Shown here in pieces: positions 44,352 through 53,398 of a DNA stretch of 64,000 bases (its first letter is position 1; every line of letters begins with the position of its first letter). A program made the translations under genes and the position numbers. The notes below the pieces were generated by a model. The model was not told the origin of the DNA. It did no database searches and saw nothing but the letters and a program-made list of their open reading frames with translations. Source of the DNA: an uncultured Oscillospiraceae bacterium (GTDB lineage Bacteria; Bacillota; Clostridia; Oscillospirales; Oscillospiraceae); the NCBI GenBank assembly GCA_910587645.1, contig CAJUNA010000006.1, positions 83,925 to 147,924 of the forward strand. The letters run 5' to 3'.

Positions 44352-45719
44352 TTAGATTTGAAAAATCGCTTCTCGAATGACTTCCGCCACAGTGGGGTGG
44401 GGGAATACAAACTTTTTCAGCCGCTCCGGCGGCAGGCCTGTATCAATCATCATCACCGCTGTCATAATGATCTCAGACGCGTAGGAGCCAACCATATGGC
44501 AGCCCACCAGGCAGTGGCGGTCTGTGTCCACCACCAGCTTGATGAAGCCCCGTCCACCCCGGTTTTCGGCCACATAGCGGCCCGCAAACAGCATAGGCAG
44601 CTTGACTTCCTTCACGTTCAGCCCCTTGGCCTGGGCACTCTCCACGCTCTCACCCACGCAGGCTACCTCGGGATCGGTGTAGATCACGGAGGGGATCACA
44701 TCGTAGCGCATTTCATCCCGGATGCCCAGCATGTGGTTGACGGCTACTTCGGCTTCCCGGTAGGCGGTGTGGGCCAGCATGACCTTGCCGTTGCAGTCGC
44801 CGATGGCATACACCCCGGCCACGTTGGTACACAGATGCCGGTCGGTGGCGATAGCGGCGCGGTCCATCTCAACGCCCAGGGTCTCCAGGCCCAGGCCGGC
44901 GGTGGCGGGGCGGCGTCCAGTGCTGACAAGGACGGCGCCGCACTTGGCCTCCTGCCGCTCCCCTTTTTCCTCGTAGATTACGGAATCCTTAGTGACCTCC
45001 AGAACCTTGCAGTCCACCTTGAAGGTCATGTTCCGTTTCTTATAATCGTCCATCAGGACTTTACAGATCTCCGGGTCAGTGTTCCCGGCAATTTTGGGCA
45101 GCATCTCAATGATGGTGACCTTGACGCCTGCCATAGCGAAGTAGTAGGCCGTCTCCAAGCCGATCACGCCGCCGCCGATAACGACCATCTCTTTAGGCAG
45201 CTCCTTTAGGTCCAGGGCTTCCCGGCTGGTGAGGGCAAAGCCGCTGTCCAGAGCTTCCCGCAGTCCGGCCACGGGGGGCACCGCCGCGTCTGCGCCGCTG
45301 GCGATGACCAAACGGGTTCCGGTGTAGCTCTCACTGCCCGCATCCACCTGGAAGCCTCCTTCCGCGCGTCCGGCGATTTTAGCGGTCTCGCGGATGACGG
45401 AAATTTTGTGGGACTTCATAGCGGATTCCACGCCGGTGACGAGCTGCTTGACCACCTGTCCCTTGCGCTTGAGGACAGCGGCGTGATCCAGAACCACGTT
45501 TTCGGCGGTGACGCCGAAGGGGGCGCTCTCAGTGGCGTGGCGGTAGAGCTTGGTGGAATTGAGGAGGGTCTTGGTGGGGATGCAGCCCTCGTTGAGACAG
45601 GTGCCGCCCATATGTCTGGCTTCAAACAGAGCTACGGACATGCCGCCTTGGGCGGCGCGTTCGGCGCACAGGTAGCCGCCGGGGCCGCCGCCGATGATCA
45701 GAAGGTCAAAATGTTCCAT
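44352..45719 (-). CDS. lpdA: Dihydrolipoyl dehydrogenase (E3)
   Basis: A 455-residue FAD disulfide oxidoreductase that reoxidises the lipoyl arm and passes electrons to NAD+. N-terminal LLIIGGGPGGYLCAERAA, redox disulfide C41 and C46 in GGTCLNEGCIPTK, NAD motif MVVIGGGVIGLETAYY, FAD site GVYAIGDCNG, and C-terminal catalytic HPT motif (FVFPHPTVAEVI). The gene lies between E2 and the fused E1 with short gaps in one minus-strand operon. Complete and typical. Confidence 0.94.
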   Translation of the reverse strand: MEHFDLLIIGGGPGGYLCAERAAQGGMSVALFEARHMGGTCLNEGCIPTKTLLNSTKLYRHATESAPFGVTAENVVLDHAAVLKRKGQVVKQLVTGVESAMKSHKISVIRETAKIAGRAEGGFQVDAGSESYTGTRLVIASGADAAVPPVAGLREALDSGFALTSREALDLKELPKEMVVIGGGVIGLETAYYFAMAGVKVTIIEMLPKIAGNTDPEICKVLMDDYKKRNMTFKVDCKVLEVTKDSVIYEEKGERQEAKCGAVLVSTGRRPATAGLGLETLGVEMDRAAIATDRHLCTNVAGVYAIGDCNGKVMLAHTAYREAEVAVNHMLGIRDEMRYDVIPSVIYTDPEVACVGESVESAQAKGLNVKEVKLPMLFAGRYVAENRGGRGFIKLVVDTDRHCLVGCHMVGSYASEIIMTAVMMIDTGLPPERLKKFVFPHPTVAEVIREAIFQI

Positions 45720-45740
45720 AAATATTATCTCCTCTCCCCA

Positions 45741-46988
45741 TTACAGCGCCAACAGGGCGGTAAATTGTTCCAAATTTTTGCAGAGGGTTTTCATGAAATA
45801 TGCGGCGGGCGCACCGTCCACCACACGGTGGTCTACGGTCAGGCTCAAGCCCATGGCGGGGTAAAGGGTAATCTGGCCGTCTTTCCCGGCTTTCACCCGC
45901 TGGGTGATGCCGCATACGCCCAGAATGCCGGTCTGGGGCGGGTTGATGACGGGAGTGAACATCTCCACACCGGTGCTGCCCAGGTTGGTGACGGTGAAGG
46001 TGCCGCCGGAGAGCAGGTCGGGATTGATCTTGCCGGAACGGGCTTCGGCGGCCAGGGATTTGACCTCTCTGGAGATTTCCAGCAGGCTCTTTTGGCCGGC
46101 GTTGAAAATGGTGGGGACCATCAGGCCACGTGGGGTATCCACCGCTACGCCAAGATTGACATGCTTGAATTTGCGGACGGTATCTTCCCCAATAGTGTTA
46201 GCGTTCAGATCGGGGTAGTCCAGGATAGTCCGGGATACGGCGAACAGCAGCATATCGCCCAAAGTAATCCCAGCGTAATCGCCGTCCATGGCCTTGAGCA
46301 GCTTGCGGTAGCCCTGGATGGCAGTAGCATCGAAGGTGAAATGCTCGGTGAGCTGGGCCATGGTTTGCAGGGAGGTGGTCATACCCTTGGCGATGACCTT
46401 GCGGATATTGGAAAACTTCACGTCCTCATATTCCGCCGCCGGGGCCATGGGTGCGGCGGCCTGCGCAGCGGGAGCCGCTTCCTGGGCGGCCTGGATGGGC
46501 GCACCGTCCCGCATGAGCTGGCGTACATCACGCTCGATGATGCGGCCGTTAGGGCCGGTACCTGCTGCCAGGGATGGATCCACCCCGGCAGATTCCGCCA
46601 GTTTCCTGGCCCGGGGGGATACCGGCGCGCCGGATACCACGGGGGCTACCGGAGCTGTGGATGCGGCGGGAGCTGCTTGAGCCGCCGGGGCTTCCACCGC
46701 AGCAGGGGCGGGAGCGGAGCCATCGGGCCGCAGGGAGGAGCAATCCTCACCCTTCGTGCCGATGGCGCATACGTTTACCAGACAGGGCGCTTCATCGCCG
46801 TCCTGGAAAAAGATTTCCAGCAGCTCGCCCTCAGCGGTGGATTCGCATTCAAAGGAAGCCTTGTCCGTTTCGTAGTCAAATAAGATCTCGCCCATGGCGA
46901 CATGATCGCCCACCGCTTTTTTCCACTTCCCGATAATGCAGGATTCTACCGTGATGCCCGCTTTTGGCATCAGTACACCGTTTGCCAT
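45741..46988 (-). CDS. Dihydrolipoamide acyltransferase (E2)
   Basis: A 415-residue core of the 2-oxoacid dehydrogenase complex. N-terminal lipoyl domain with the modified Lys K43 in YETDKASFE; Ala/Pro-rich linker; peripheral subunit-binding domain (PRARKLAESAGVDPSLAAGTGPNGRIIERDV); catalytic domain with HRVVDG active-site motif near the C-terminus. ATG 46988 is chosen because GGAGG is seven bases upstream; the ATG two codons earlier touches that site. First catalytic gene after the deoR-type regulator. Confidence 0.93.
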   Translation of the reverse strand: MANGVLMPKAGITVESCIIGKWKKAVGDHVAMGEILFDYETDKASFECESTAEGELLEIFFQDGDEAPCLVNVCAIGTKGEDCSSLRPDGSAPAPAAVEAPAAQAAPAASTAPVAPVVSGAPVSPRARKLAESAGVDPSLAAGTGPNGRIIERDVRQLMRDGAPIQAAQEAAPAAQAAAPMAPAAEYEDVKFSNIRKVIAKGMTTSLQTMAQLTEHFTFDATAIQGYRKLLKAMDGDYAGITLGDMLLFAVSRTILDYPDLNANTIGEDTVRKFKHVNLGVAVDTPRGLMVPTIFNAGQKSLLEISREVKSLAAEARSGKINPDLLSGGTFTVTNLGSTGVEMFTPVINPPQTGILGVCGITQRVKAGKDGQITLYPAMGLSLTVDHRVVDGAPAAYFMKTLCKNLEQFTALLAL

Positions 46989-47000
46989 AACCATTCCTCC

Positions 47001-47777
47001 TCAATTTTTTGTCTCAGGTTTATAGGAGAGGGCAATACCCCGCTCCTCGAAGCGCGCTTTCCATTCCTCAGGCGGTTCCCGGTCGGTGATAACCTGATCC
47101 GCCAGATCCAGGGGGCCTAATGCGGTGAAGCCGGGGCGGTCGAACTTCCGGCGGTCAGCCAGCAGGACGGTATGATCCGCTGAGTGGGCCATAGCCCGCT
47201 TGACCTGCACGATCTCATCGGAAGAATCAGCAATCTCCAACAGGGTGTTGATGCCCCGGCAGGAGAGAAACGCCCACTGGACATGGTAGGACGAAATTGT
47301 CTCCAAAGCATGACGTCCTACCTGGGCCATAACCTCCCACAACAGGTCGCCGCCGGTGGAAATCACATGCCACCCATCCTTTTCCCCCGCCAGACGGAGG
47401 ATTTCCAGGGAATTGCTAATGACCGTCAGATCCTTTAGCGGCCGGAGGGCTTGTACGGTGTAGAAAGCGGTGGAGCTTTCGTCCACCATCACCGCGTCTC
47501 CCTCCCGAACCAGGGCGGCGGCCATCTGGGCGATAGCCAGCTTACCCTCCGCGTTGGTGTTTTTGCGGATGGCGTAGGGGGGTGGGGATTTTTCACCGCC
47601 GCTGAGAACCGCGCCGCCATAGGTGCGCTTGGCAAGGCCTTCATTCTCCAGGCACTCTAAATCCCGGCGGATGGTTTCCTCGGACACGCTGAACTCGCCG
47701 CTCAGCTCTCCCACCATGACCCGCCCGGCGGCCTGGAGCCGTTCCGCTATGATCTGACGCCGTTCCGCCGCCAGCAT
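47001..47777 (-). CDS. DeoR/GlpR-family transcriptional regulator
   Basis: A 258-residue repressor. N-terminal HTH (residues ~5-58: RRQIIAERLQAAGRVMVGELS ... VSEETIRRDLECLENEGLAKRTYGGAV) and the sugar-phosphate sensor-type C-terminal domain (MVDESSTAFYTVQAL, TVISNSLEIL, SDEIVQVKRAMAHSADHTVLLADRRKF). ATG 47777 follows a GGGGGGAG site; an upstream in-frame start lacks support. It leads the E2-E3-E1 operon and probably represses it together with itself. The effector is unknown; DeoR proteins usually bind sugar phosphates, unusual for a 2-oxoacid operon. Confidence 0.9.
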   Translation of the reverse strand: MLAAERRQIIAERLQAAGRVMVGELSGEFSVSEETIRRDLECLENEGLAKRTYGGAVLSGGEKSPPPYAIRKNTNAEGKLAIAQMAAALVREGDAVMVDESSTAFYTVQALRPLKDLTVISNSLEILRLAGEKDGWHVISTGGDLLWEVMAQVGRHALETISSYHVQWAFLSCRGINTLLEIADSSDEIVQVKRAMAHSADHTVLLADRRKFDRPGFTALGPLDLADQVITDREPPEEWKARFEERGIALSYKPETKN

Positions 47778-47808
47778 GATACTCCCCCCTTTTTGCATTG
47801 TTTTCTGT

Positions 47809-47837
47809 AGTATATATCAATTCCCACGGAATGTCAA
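47809..47837 (-). promoter_or_regulatory. Promoter of the deoR-E2-E3-E1 operon with a palindrome in its spacer
   Basis: Minus-strand TTGACA (47837-47832), 17-bp spacer and TATACT (47814-47809), a near-perfect sigma-A promoter. The spacer contains the perfect palindrome ATTCC-GTG-GGAAT (overlapping the last -35 base), a likely operator for the DeoR-type protein. Confidence 0.75.
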
Positions 47838-47949
47838 GGAGATTCCAAAGAAAACCAACAAAATTTGTGGGATGATGTTGGATTTGGAGGAGAGAATCTG
47901 TTGGAATCCCACATCCATATCCCAATTGGCGCTTTTTATCCGCGTAAGG

Positions 47950-47978
47950 TTGCAAACTTCCGCCAAATCATATACAAT
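47950..47978 (+). promoter_or_regulatory. Sigma-A promoter of the 73-residue gene and tgt operon
   Basis: TTGCAA (47950-47955), 17-bp spacer and TACAAT (47973-47978), about 70 bp before the first gene. Confidence 0.6.
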
Positions 47979-48049
47979 AGGACAGGCGGCGGGGCACGGC
48001 AGGAAACAGGCCCTAGCCCCACTGTTACATAGGACAAGGAGGACGGACA

Positions 48050-48271
48050 ATGTTATCCCTTCTGCGGGGCCATGTCAGCGATGCGCTGGCGCCCCTGATT
48101 TTCGCGGTGATGTTTCTCGTCATTGTGGGCGGCGCGCTGTGGCTGACGCCCAGGCTGGCGAAATGGCTGGATAAAAAGGACGCGGCCAATAAGAGTTATT
48201 ACGATGGCATGCTGACCGAAGACCCTAACGCGCCGGAAGACGGGGAGGAGAAGGATGGAAAATCCGGCTGA
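48050..48271 (+). CDS. Small single-pass membrane protein upstream of tgt
   Basis: A 73-residue protein with one membrane helix (residues ~12-35, ALAPLIFAVMFLVIVGGALWL) and a charged, acidic C-terminal tail (DKKDAANKSYYDGML ... GEEKDGKSG). ACAAGGAGG precedes the ATG. It is not YajC, which often accompanies tgt, because the YajC core is absent. No family recognised. It opens the tgt operon with its own promoter. Confidence 0.65.
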   Translation: MLSLLRGHVSDALAPLIFAVMFLVIVGGALWLTPRLAKWLDKKDAANKSYYDGMLTEDPNAPEDGEEKDGKSG

Positions 48272-48320
48272 CCCGCCCAATATTGGGGCAAAGCCGGCAT
48301 AAACGAAAAAGGAGAAAATA

Positions 48321-49454
48321 ATGTTTAAAGTCATCAAACGGGAGGGCCGCGCCCGCCGGGGGCAGTTTTCCTGTGCCCACGGCGGGGTCGTGGAGACCCC
48401 GGTTTTTATGAACGTGGGCACCCAGGGGGCCATCAAGGGCGCGGTCAGCGCCCATGATTTGAAGGATCTTAAGTGCCAGATTGAACTTAGCAATACCTAC
48501 CACCTACACCTGCGTCCCGGGGACAGCGTGGTGAAGGCCCTGGGCGGATTGCACCGAATGATGGACTGGGACGGCCCCATTCTCACCGATTCCGGCGGTT
48601 TTCAGGTGTTTTCCCTGTCCGGGCTGCGGAAAATCACAGAGGAGGGCGTTACCTTCGCTTCCCACATCGATGGGCGGCGGATTTTTATGGGCCCGGAGGA
48701 ATCCATGCAAATTCAGTCCAACCTGGGCAGCGATATCGCCATGGCTTTCGATGAGTGCGTGGAGAACCCCGCGCCTTACGGCTACGTCAAGCAGTCCTGT
48801 GAGCGGACGGTCCGCTGGCTCCAGCGGTGCAAGGAGGAGCATGACCGGTTGAACGCCCTGCCAGATTGCCTTAATCCAGGGCAGATGCTTTTTGGCATCA
48901 ACCAGGGGGGGACTTACGAAGACCTGCGGGTCTGGTCTATGCAGGAGAGCGCGAAAATCGACTGCGATGGCTACGGCATCGGCGGCCTGGCGGTGGGCGA
49001 GGAGACGGAGGTGATGTACCGGATCCTGGACGTGACCCTGCCTTACGCGCCAGAGGACAAGCCGCGCTATCTTATGGGTGTGGGAACGCCCTCCAATATC
49101 ATTGAGAGCGTCTGGCGGGGGGTAGATTTCTTCGACTGCGTCATGCCTGCCCGGAACGCCCGCCATGGGAAGCTGTTCACCTGGCAGGGAAGCCTGAACA
49201 TCAAAAATGAGAAATATAAGCTGGACGGGCGGCCTATTGACGAGGGCTGCGGCTGTCCCACCTGCCGGAGCTTTTCCCGGGCCTATCTCCGCCACCTGTT
49301 CAAGGCGGAGGAGATGCTGGCTATGCGTCTGGCGGTGATGCACAATCTGTGGTTTTACAATACGCTGATGGAACGCATCCGCGCCGCCCTGGACGAAGGG
49401 GTATACGAGGACTTCCGCAATGCGTACAGCCGGAAGCTGGAGGAAAAAATATGA
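48321..49454 (+). CDS. tgt: Queuine tRNA-ribosyltransferase (TGT)
   Basis: A 377-residue TIM-barrel enzyme that exchanges guanine 34 of GU(N)-anticodon tRNAs for preQ1. Motifs TPVFMNVGTQGAIKG, LTDSGGFQVFSL, FGINQGGTYEDLR, GIGGLAVGE, and the zinc site CGCPTC ... H near the C-terminus are all present. RBS AAAAAGGAGA. Its stop overlaps the next start (ATGA). Confidence 0.96.
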   Translation: MFKVIKREGRARRGQFSCAHGGVVETPVFMNVGTQGAIKGAVSAHDLKDLKCQIELSNTYHLHLRPGDSVVKALGGLHRMMDWDGPILTDSGGFQVFSLSGLRKITEEGVTFASHIDGRRIFMGPEESMQIQSNLGSDIAMAFDECVENPAPYGYVKQSCERTVRWLQRCKEEHDRLNALPDCLNPGQMLFGINQGGTYEDLRVWSMQESAKIDCDGYGIGGLAVGEETEVMYRILDVTLPYAPEDKPRYLMGVGTPSNIIESVWRGVDFFDCVMPARNARHGKLFTWQGSLNIKNEKYKLDGRPIDEGCGCPTCRSFSRAYLRHLFKAEEMLAMRLAVMHNLWFYNTLMERIRAALDEGVYEDFRNAYSRKLEEKI

Positions 49455-50497
49455 GTAAAAAAACCATTGCCGCGGAACCGGAAGTCCTTCCCGCCGCCGC
49501 GGAGCTGGAAGCGTTATGCGCTGCCGTCCCGCCAGCGGTGGGGCGGGCCAGGGACGAGATGGAGAAACGGTATTTTGAGCGCCTGGCGGAGGAAGCCCTT
49601 GGCCCCAAGTGGGAGGGCGGCGTCCCCAGCCCGGAAGCCCGGGAAATGCTGAACCATGTGCAGGGTGAGCTTGACCGCCTGCATCAGACCTCCCGCTCTT
49701 TGTCCCAGTCCTATCAGGCGGTGGTGGAGCTAGAGGATGAGCTGAGCGCACGGGTCCGGGACACCAGGAAAAGCCGGAACCGGAAATGGTACGCCGCCAA
49801 TCCCCCCGCCAACGCGGGCATCGACCTGGCGGAAAAGCGGCTCAACCACTTCGCCCGGGGCTTGAACATCTATAAAATCCTGCTGGTGTGCGTGGTGGGT
49901 AGCTTCGCCGGGGTGGTGGTGGAGATGATGTGGGCCTTCGCCCGGTACGGCATCATCGAAAGCCGCCGGGGGCTGGTCTACGGGCCGTTCAACCTTCTCT
50001 ACGGCGCAGGGGCGGTGTTCCTCACCCTGGCGTTGTATAAGTACCGCAACAGAGGGCGGCTTTGGTCTTTCTGCGGCGGGTTTATTGTGGGCAGCGTATT
50101 GGAATATGTCTGCTCCTGGGGGCAGGAGGTTCTACTGGGATCCCGCTCCTGGGACTACAGCAACCTGCCCTTGAACCTCAACGGGCGCATCTGCTTTACG
50201 TATTCCGTTTTCTGGGGCCTGCTGGGGATTTTGTGGATTAAAGACCTGTATCCCCGGATGGCCAAGTGGATTTTGAAGATTTCCAACCGGGTGGGCAGGC
50301 CCCTCACCTGGGCCTTGACTGTCTTTATGATTGTCAACATCATCGTCACCTGCGTGGCCGTAGGCCGCTGGTCCAAGCGGATTGAGGGCAGCCCCGCCCC
50401 GAATGCCTTTTGGGAGATGGTGGACCAGCGTTTCCCAGACCAGCGGATGGAGCGTATTTTCGCCAATATGTCCTTTGGCGGCGGAGACGGGGAATGA
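49451..50497 (+). CDS. Putative ABC-transporter-permease-like membrane protein (CmpB/PF06541 type)
   Basis: A 348-residue protein with an N-terminal ~135-residue soluble, Glu- and Arg-rich helical region, followed by five to six membrane helices beginning IYKILLVCVVGSFAGVVVEMMWAF. The stretch GLVYGPFNLLYGAGAVFLTLALYKY and FIVGSVLEYVCSW match the CmpB-like permease family, common in Clostridia and of unknown function. It starts within the tgt stop (ATGA) and ends within the next start (ATGA), so all three genes are translationally coupled. Confidence 0.78.
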   Translation: MSKKTIAAEPEVLPAAAELEALCAAVPPAVGRARDEMEKRYFERLAEEALGPKWEGGVPSPEAREMLNHVQGELDRLHQTSRSLSQSYQAVVELEDELSARVRDTRKSRNRKWYAANPPANAGIDLAEKRLNHFARGLNIYKILLVCVVGSFAGVVVEMMWAFARYGIIESRRGLVYGPFNLLYGAGAVFLTLALYKYRNRGRLWSFCGGFIVGSVLEYVCSWGQEVLLGSRSWDYSNLPLNLNGRICFTYSVFWGLLGILWIKDLYPRMAKWILKISNRVGRPLTWALTVFMIVNIIVTCVAVGRWSKRIEGSPAPNAFWEMVDQRFPDQRMERIFANMSFGGGDGE

Positions 50498-53205
50498 GCC
50501 AGGGCCGGGAGAGTGCGGGTCCGTCCTCTGGCGGGCCGGGCCAGCGGCTGTGCTTGGGGATGCTGGCCCATGTGGACGCGGGCAAGACTACCTTGTCGGA
50601 AGCCCTGCTCTACCAAACCGGGGCGATCCGCGCCCTGGGAAGGGTGGATCACCGGGACGCGTTTTTAGACACGGAGGATCTGGAACGGGAGCGGGGAATT
50701 ACGATTTTCTCCAAGCAGGCGGTGTTCCCCCTGGGGGATCGGACGGTCACGCTGCTGGACACCCCGGGGCACGTGGATTTTTCCTCGGAAATGGAGCGGA
50801 CGCTGCAGGTGCTTGACTGCGCTGTGCTGGTGGTCAGTGGGGCGGACGGGGTGCAGGCCCATACCTTGACCCTTTGGCGGCTGTTGGAGAAGTGGCGGAT
50901 TCCGGTGTTCCTGTTCATCAACAAAATGGATTTGGCGGGCGTGGACCGGGAGGGGCTGCTTGCGTCCCTGCGGCAGCGGTTGGGGGACGGCTGCGTGGAT
51001 TTCGGCCTGCCGGATGACGCCCTGTTTGAGGAAGCCGCCACCGCCAGCGAGGAAGCCCTGGCGGAATATCTTGAGACCGGCGGATTGACGGACGGAACCC
51101 TGGCGGAGCTGGCCGCGTCCAGAAAGATCATCCCCTGCTTTTTCGGCTCCGCGCTGAAGCTGACGGGGGTAGACGAGTTCCTGGACGGCCTGAACCGGTA
51201 CGCGCCCCGGCCCGTTTACGAGCCGGACTTTGGGGCCAAGGTCTATAAAATCGGACGGGACCCCCAGGGTGTCCGGCTTACCTATTTGAAAGTCACCGGC
51301 GGGAAGCTGCGGGTTAAGGCCCTTCTGTCCGGCGCGGACGCCGGGGGGAGCGTCTGGGAGGAAAAGGTGGAGCAGCTCCGGGTCTACTCCGGCGCAAAAT
51401 GCAAAATGCTGGACGAAGCCCCTGCCGGGACGGTGTGCGCGGTGGCAGGGCTGTCGAAAACCTTCCCGGGGCAAGGGCTGGGGATGGAAGCCGCATCCGC
51501 CCCTCCGGAACTGGAGCCGGTTTTAAATTACCAGCTTCTTTTGCCTGAAGGGATGGATCCCCATGTGGCCTTGGATAAGCTGCGGCTGCTGGCGGAGGAG
51601 GATCCCCAGCTTCATATCCTCTGGAATGAACGGCTTCAGCAGATCCATGTCCGGCTGATGGGACAGATGCAGTTGGAAGTCTTGCGCCGGGTTATCGCCC
51701 AGCGGTTCGGCATGGAAGCGTCCTTTGGGCCGGGGGGGATTATTTATAAGGAGACTATTGCCGCTCCTGTGGAGGGCGTGGGCCATTATGAGCCGCTGCG
51801 GCATTACGCCGAAGTACACCTCCTGTTGGAGCCGCTGCCCCGTGGCAGCGGGCTGCGGTTTGACACGATATGCAGCGAGGACCGGCTGGACCGGAACTGG
51901 CAGCGGCTTGTGCTGACCCATCTGGGGGAGAAAGCCCATTTGGGTGTACTGACCGGCTCCCCTGTTACGGATATGCGCATTACCCTGACGGCGGGCCGCG
52001 CCCACCTCAAGCACACCGAGGGCGGCGACTTCCGGCAGGCCACCTACCGGGCGGTACGCCAGGGGTTGATGTGCGCGGAGAGTGTCCTGCTGGAGCCGTG
52101 GTACGACTTCCGGCTGGAGCTTCCCGGGGAGGCCCTGGGCCGGGCTATGAACGATGTCCAGCAAATGGGCGGGCGGTTTGATCCGCCGGAAACCCTGGGG
52201 GAGACGGCCCTGCTCACCGGCAGCGGCCCGGTGTCGGAGCTGGGGGCCTATTGGCAGACGGTGGCTTCCTACACCAGGGGCCGGGGGCGGCTGAGCTGTA
52301 CCCTGCGGGGATATGAGGAGTGCCACAACCGGGAAGAAGTCATCCAGGCCATGGCCTACGACCCGGAGGGGGATTTGGACAACTCCCCGGACTCCGTTTT
52401 CTGCGCCCACGGCGCGGGCTTCACGGTCAAATGGAATATGGTGCCGGAGTACGCCCATTTGGAAACAGATCTTGATTTGGAGGGCGGGGAACCGCCCCCG
52501 CCGGCGTCTCAGGCCCCTCCGCTTCGGATCCCGGCGCCCTATCCCACCTCCCGGGAGGAGGAAAAATCCCTGCAAGCGATTTTTGAGAGGACGTACGGCC
52601 AGGTCCGGCGGAAAGGCCCGGACCCCGGGGAGGCCTTTCGCTCCCAGCCCAAGCCGCCTCCGTCCCTGGAAAAGCGGACGGTGCCGCCCAGGGCCATGGG
52701 GCCGGAGTATCTGCTGGTGGATGGGTACAACGTGATTTTTGCCTGGGACGAGTTGAAAAACACCGCCCGGGAGAGCCTGGAAGGCGCGCGGCATCTGCTG
52801 ATGGATTTGCTGTGCAATTACCAGGGATATAAAAAATGCGTGGTGATCCTGGTCTTTGACGCCTACAAGGTAAAGGGCAATCCCGGCTCTGTGGAGCACT
52901 ACCGCAACATCCATGTTGTCTACACCAAGGAAGCGGAGACGGCGGACGCCTACATCGAGCGGGCTACCTATGAGATTGCCCGGGAGCATCCAGACCGCCG
53001 GGTTCGGGTAGCAACGTCGGACAACCTGGAACAGCTTATCATTCTGGGACACGGGGCGGTGCGGGTGTCCGCCCGGGACTTCCATGACGAGGTGGAAGCC
53101 GCCGAAGGCCGGATTTCCCAGATTATCGACCAGAACAACCTGCGGGGCAAGAGCTTCCGCCAGCTCCGGCACCAGCTTAAAAAGCCGGGGCAGGGCGGGG
53201 CATGA
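50494..53205 (+). CDS. TetM/EF-G-like ribosome-binding GTPase fused to a C-terminal NYN (Rae1/YacP-like) nuclease domain
   Basis: A 903-residue fusion. Residues ~18-650 follow the TetM/TetO ribosomal protection family: G1 AHVDAGKTT, switch RERGITI, G3 DTPGHVDF, G4 NKMD, G5 GSALK, then EF-G domains II-V (QMQLEVLRRVIAQRFGMEA, AGRAHLKHTEGGDF). After a Pro-rich linker (~655-730) comes a NYN/PIN-like domain (YLLVDGYNVIFAWDEL from residue 739; VILVFDAYKV; KEAETADAYIE; ATSDNLEQLI) with the acidic residues expected for RNase activity. In Bacillus the YacP/Rae1 protein cleaves mRNA in the ribosomal A site. The fusion could target that activity to stalled or drug-bound ribosomes. That combined function is inference. 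Confidence 0.88.
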   Translation: MSQGRESAGPSSGGPGQRLCLGMLAHVDAGKTTLSEALLYQTGAIRALGRVDHRDAFLDTEDLERERGITIFSKQAVFPLGDRTVTLLDTPGHVDFSSEMERTLQVLDCAVLVVSGADGVQAHTLTLWRLLEKWRIPVFLFINKMDLAGVDREGLLASLRQRLGDGCVDFGLPDDALFEEAATASEEALAEYLETGGLTDGTLAELAASRKIIPCFFGSALKLTGVDEFLDGLNRYAPRPVYEPDFGAKVYKIGRDPQGVRLTYLKVTGGKLRVKALLSGADAGGSVWEEKVEQLRVYSGAKCKMLDEAPAGTVCAVAGLSKTFPGQGLGMEAASAPPELEPVLNYQLLLPEGMDPHVALDKLRLLAEEDPQLHILWNERLQQIHVRLMGQMQLEVLRRVIAQRFGMEASFGPGGIIYKETIAAPVEGVGHYEPLRHYAEVHLLLEPLPRGSGLRFDTICSEDRLDRNWQRLVLTHLGEKAHLGVLTGSPVTDMRITLTAGRAHLKHTEGGDFRQATYRAVRQGLMCAESVLLEPWYDFRLELPGEALGRAMNDVQQMGGRFDPPETLGETALLTGSGPVSELGAYWQTVASYTRGRGRLSCTLRGYEECHNREEVIQAMAYDPEGDLDNSPDSVFCAHGAGFTVKWNMVPEYAHLETDLDLEGGEPPPPASQAPPLRIPAPYPTSREEEKSLQAIFERTYGQVRRKGPDPGEAFRSQPKPPPSLEKRTVPPRAMGPEYLLVDGYNVIFAWDELKNTARESLEGARHLLMDLLCNYQGYKKCVVILVFDAYKVKGNPGSVEHYRNIHVVYTKEAETADAYIERATYEIAREHPDRRVRVATSDNLEQLIILGHGAVRVSARDFHDEVEAAEGRISQIIDQNNLRGKSFRQLRHQLKKPGQGGA

Positions 53206-53237
53206 TGCTTTCCCTTGGAAAAATAAAGCGGGAATCC

Positions 53238-53277
53238 GGCATAGAGGACGCTTCCACCAGGAAGCGTCCTCTATGCC
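53238..53277 (+). terminator. 18-bp perfect hairpin after the GTPase-NYN gene
   Basis: GGCATAGAGGACGCTTCC (53238-53255), ACCA loop, and its exact complement (53260-53277). No T-run follows, so factor-assisted termination or 3'-end protection is possible. Confidence 0.6.
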
Positions 53278-53313
53278 GTCTCTGGCGGCGCGGAAAATGA
53301 TGGCGGCAGGCTC

Positions 53314-53373
53314 TTGACATCCGTATTCCGGCGTGGTATGATTTGCTTAAGTACTATTCAATAAACAGTAGTA
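53314..53373 (+). promoter_or_regulatory. Promoter and candidate PadR operator upstream of the HAAS membrane protein
   Basis: TTGACA (53314-53319), 17-bp spacer, TATGAT (53337-53342). Just downstream an imperfect dyad TACTA (53352-53356) ... TAGTA (53369-53373) could bind the PadR-type protein encoded by the second gene. Confidence 0.6.
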
Positions 53374-53398
53374 TAGCACAGTAGAAAGGATGATGGAA

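Noticed and set aside
51523..53172. 549-codon minus-strand open frame
   Set aside because: It is antisense to the GTPase-NYN fusion. Composition is Pro/Arg/His-rich, as expected of a GC-rich shadow frame.
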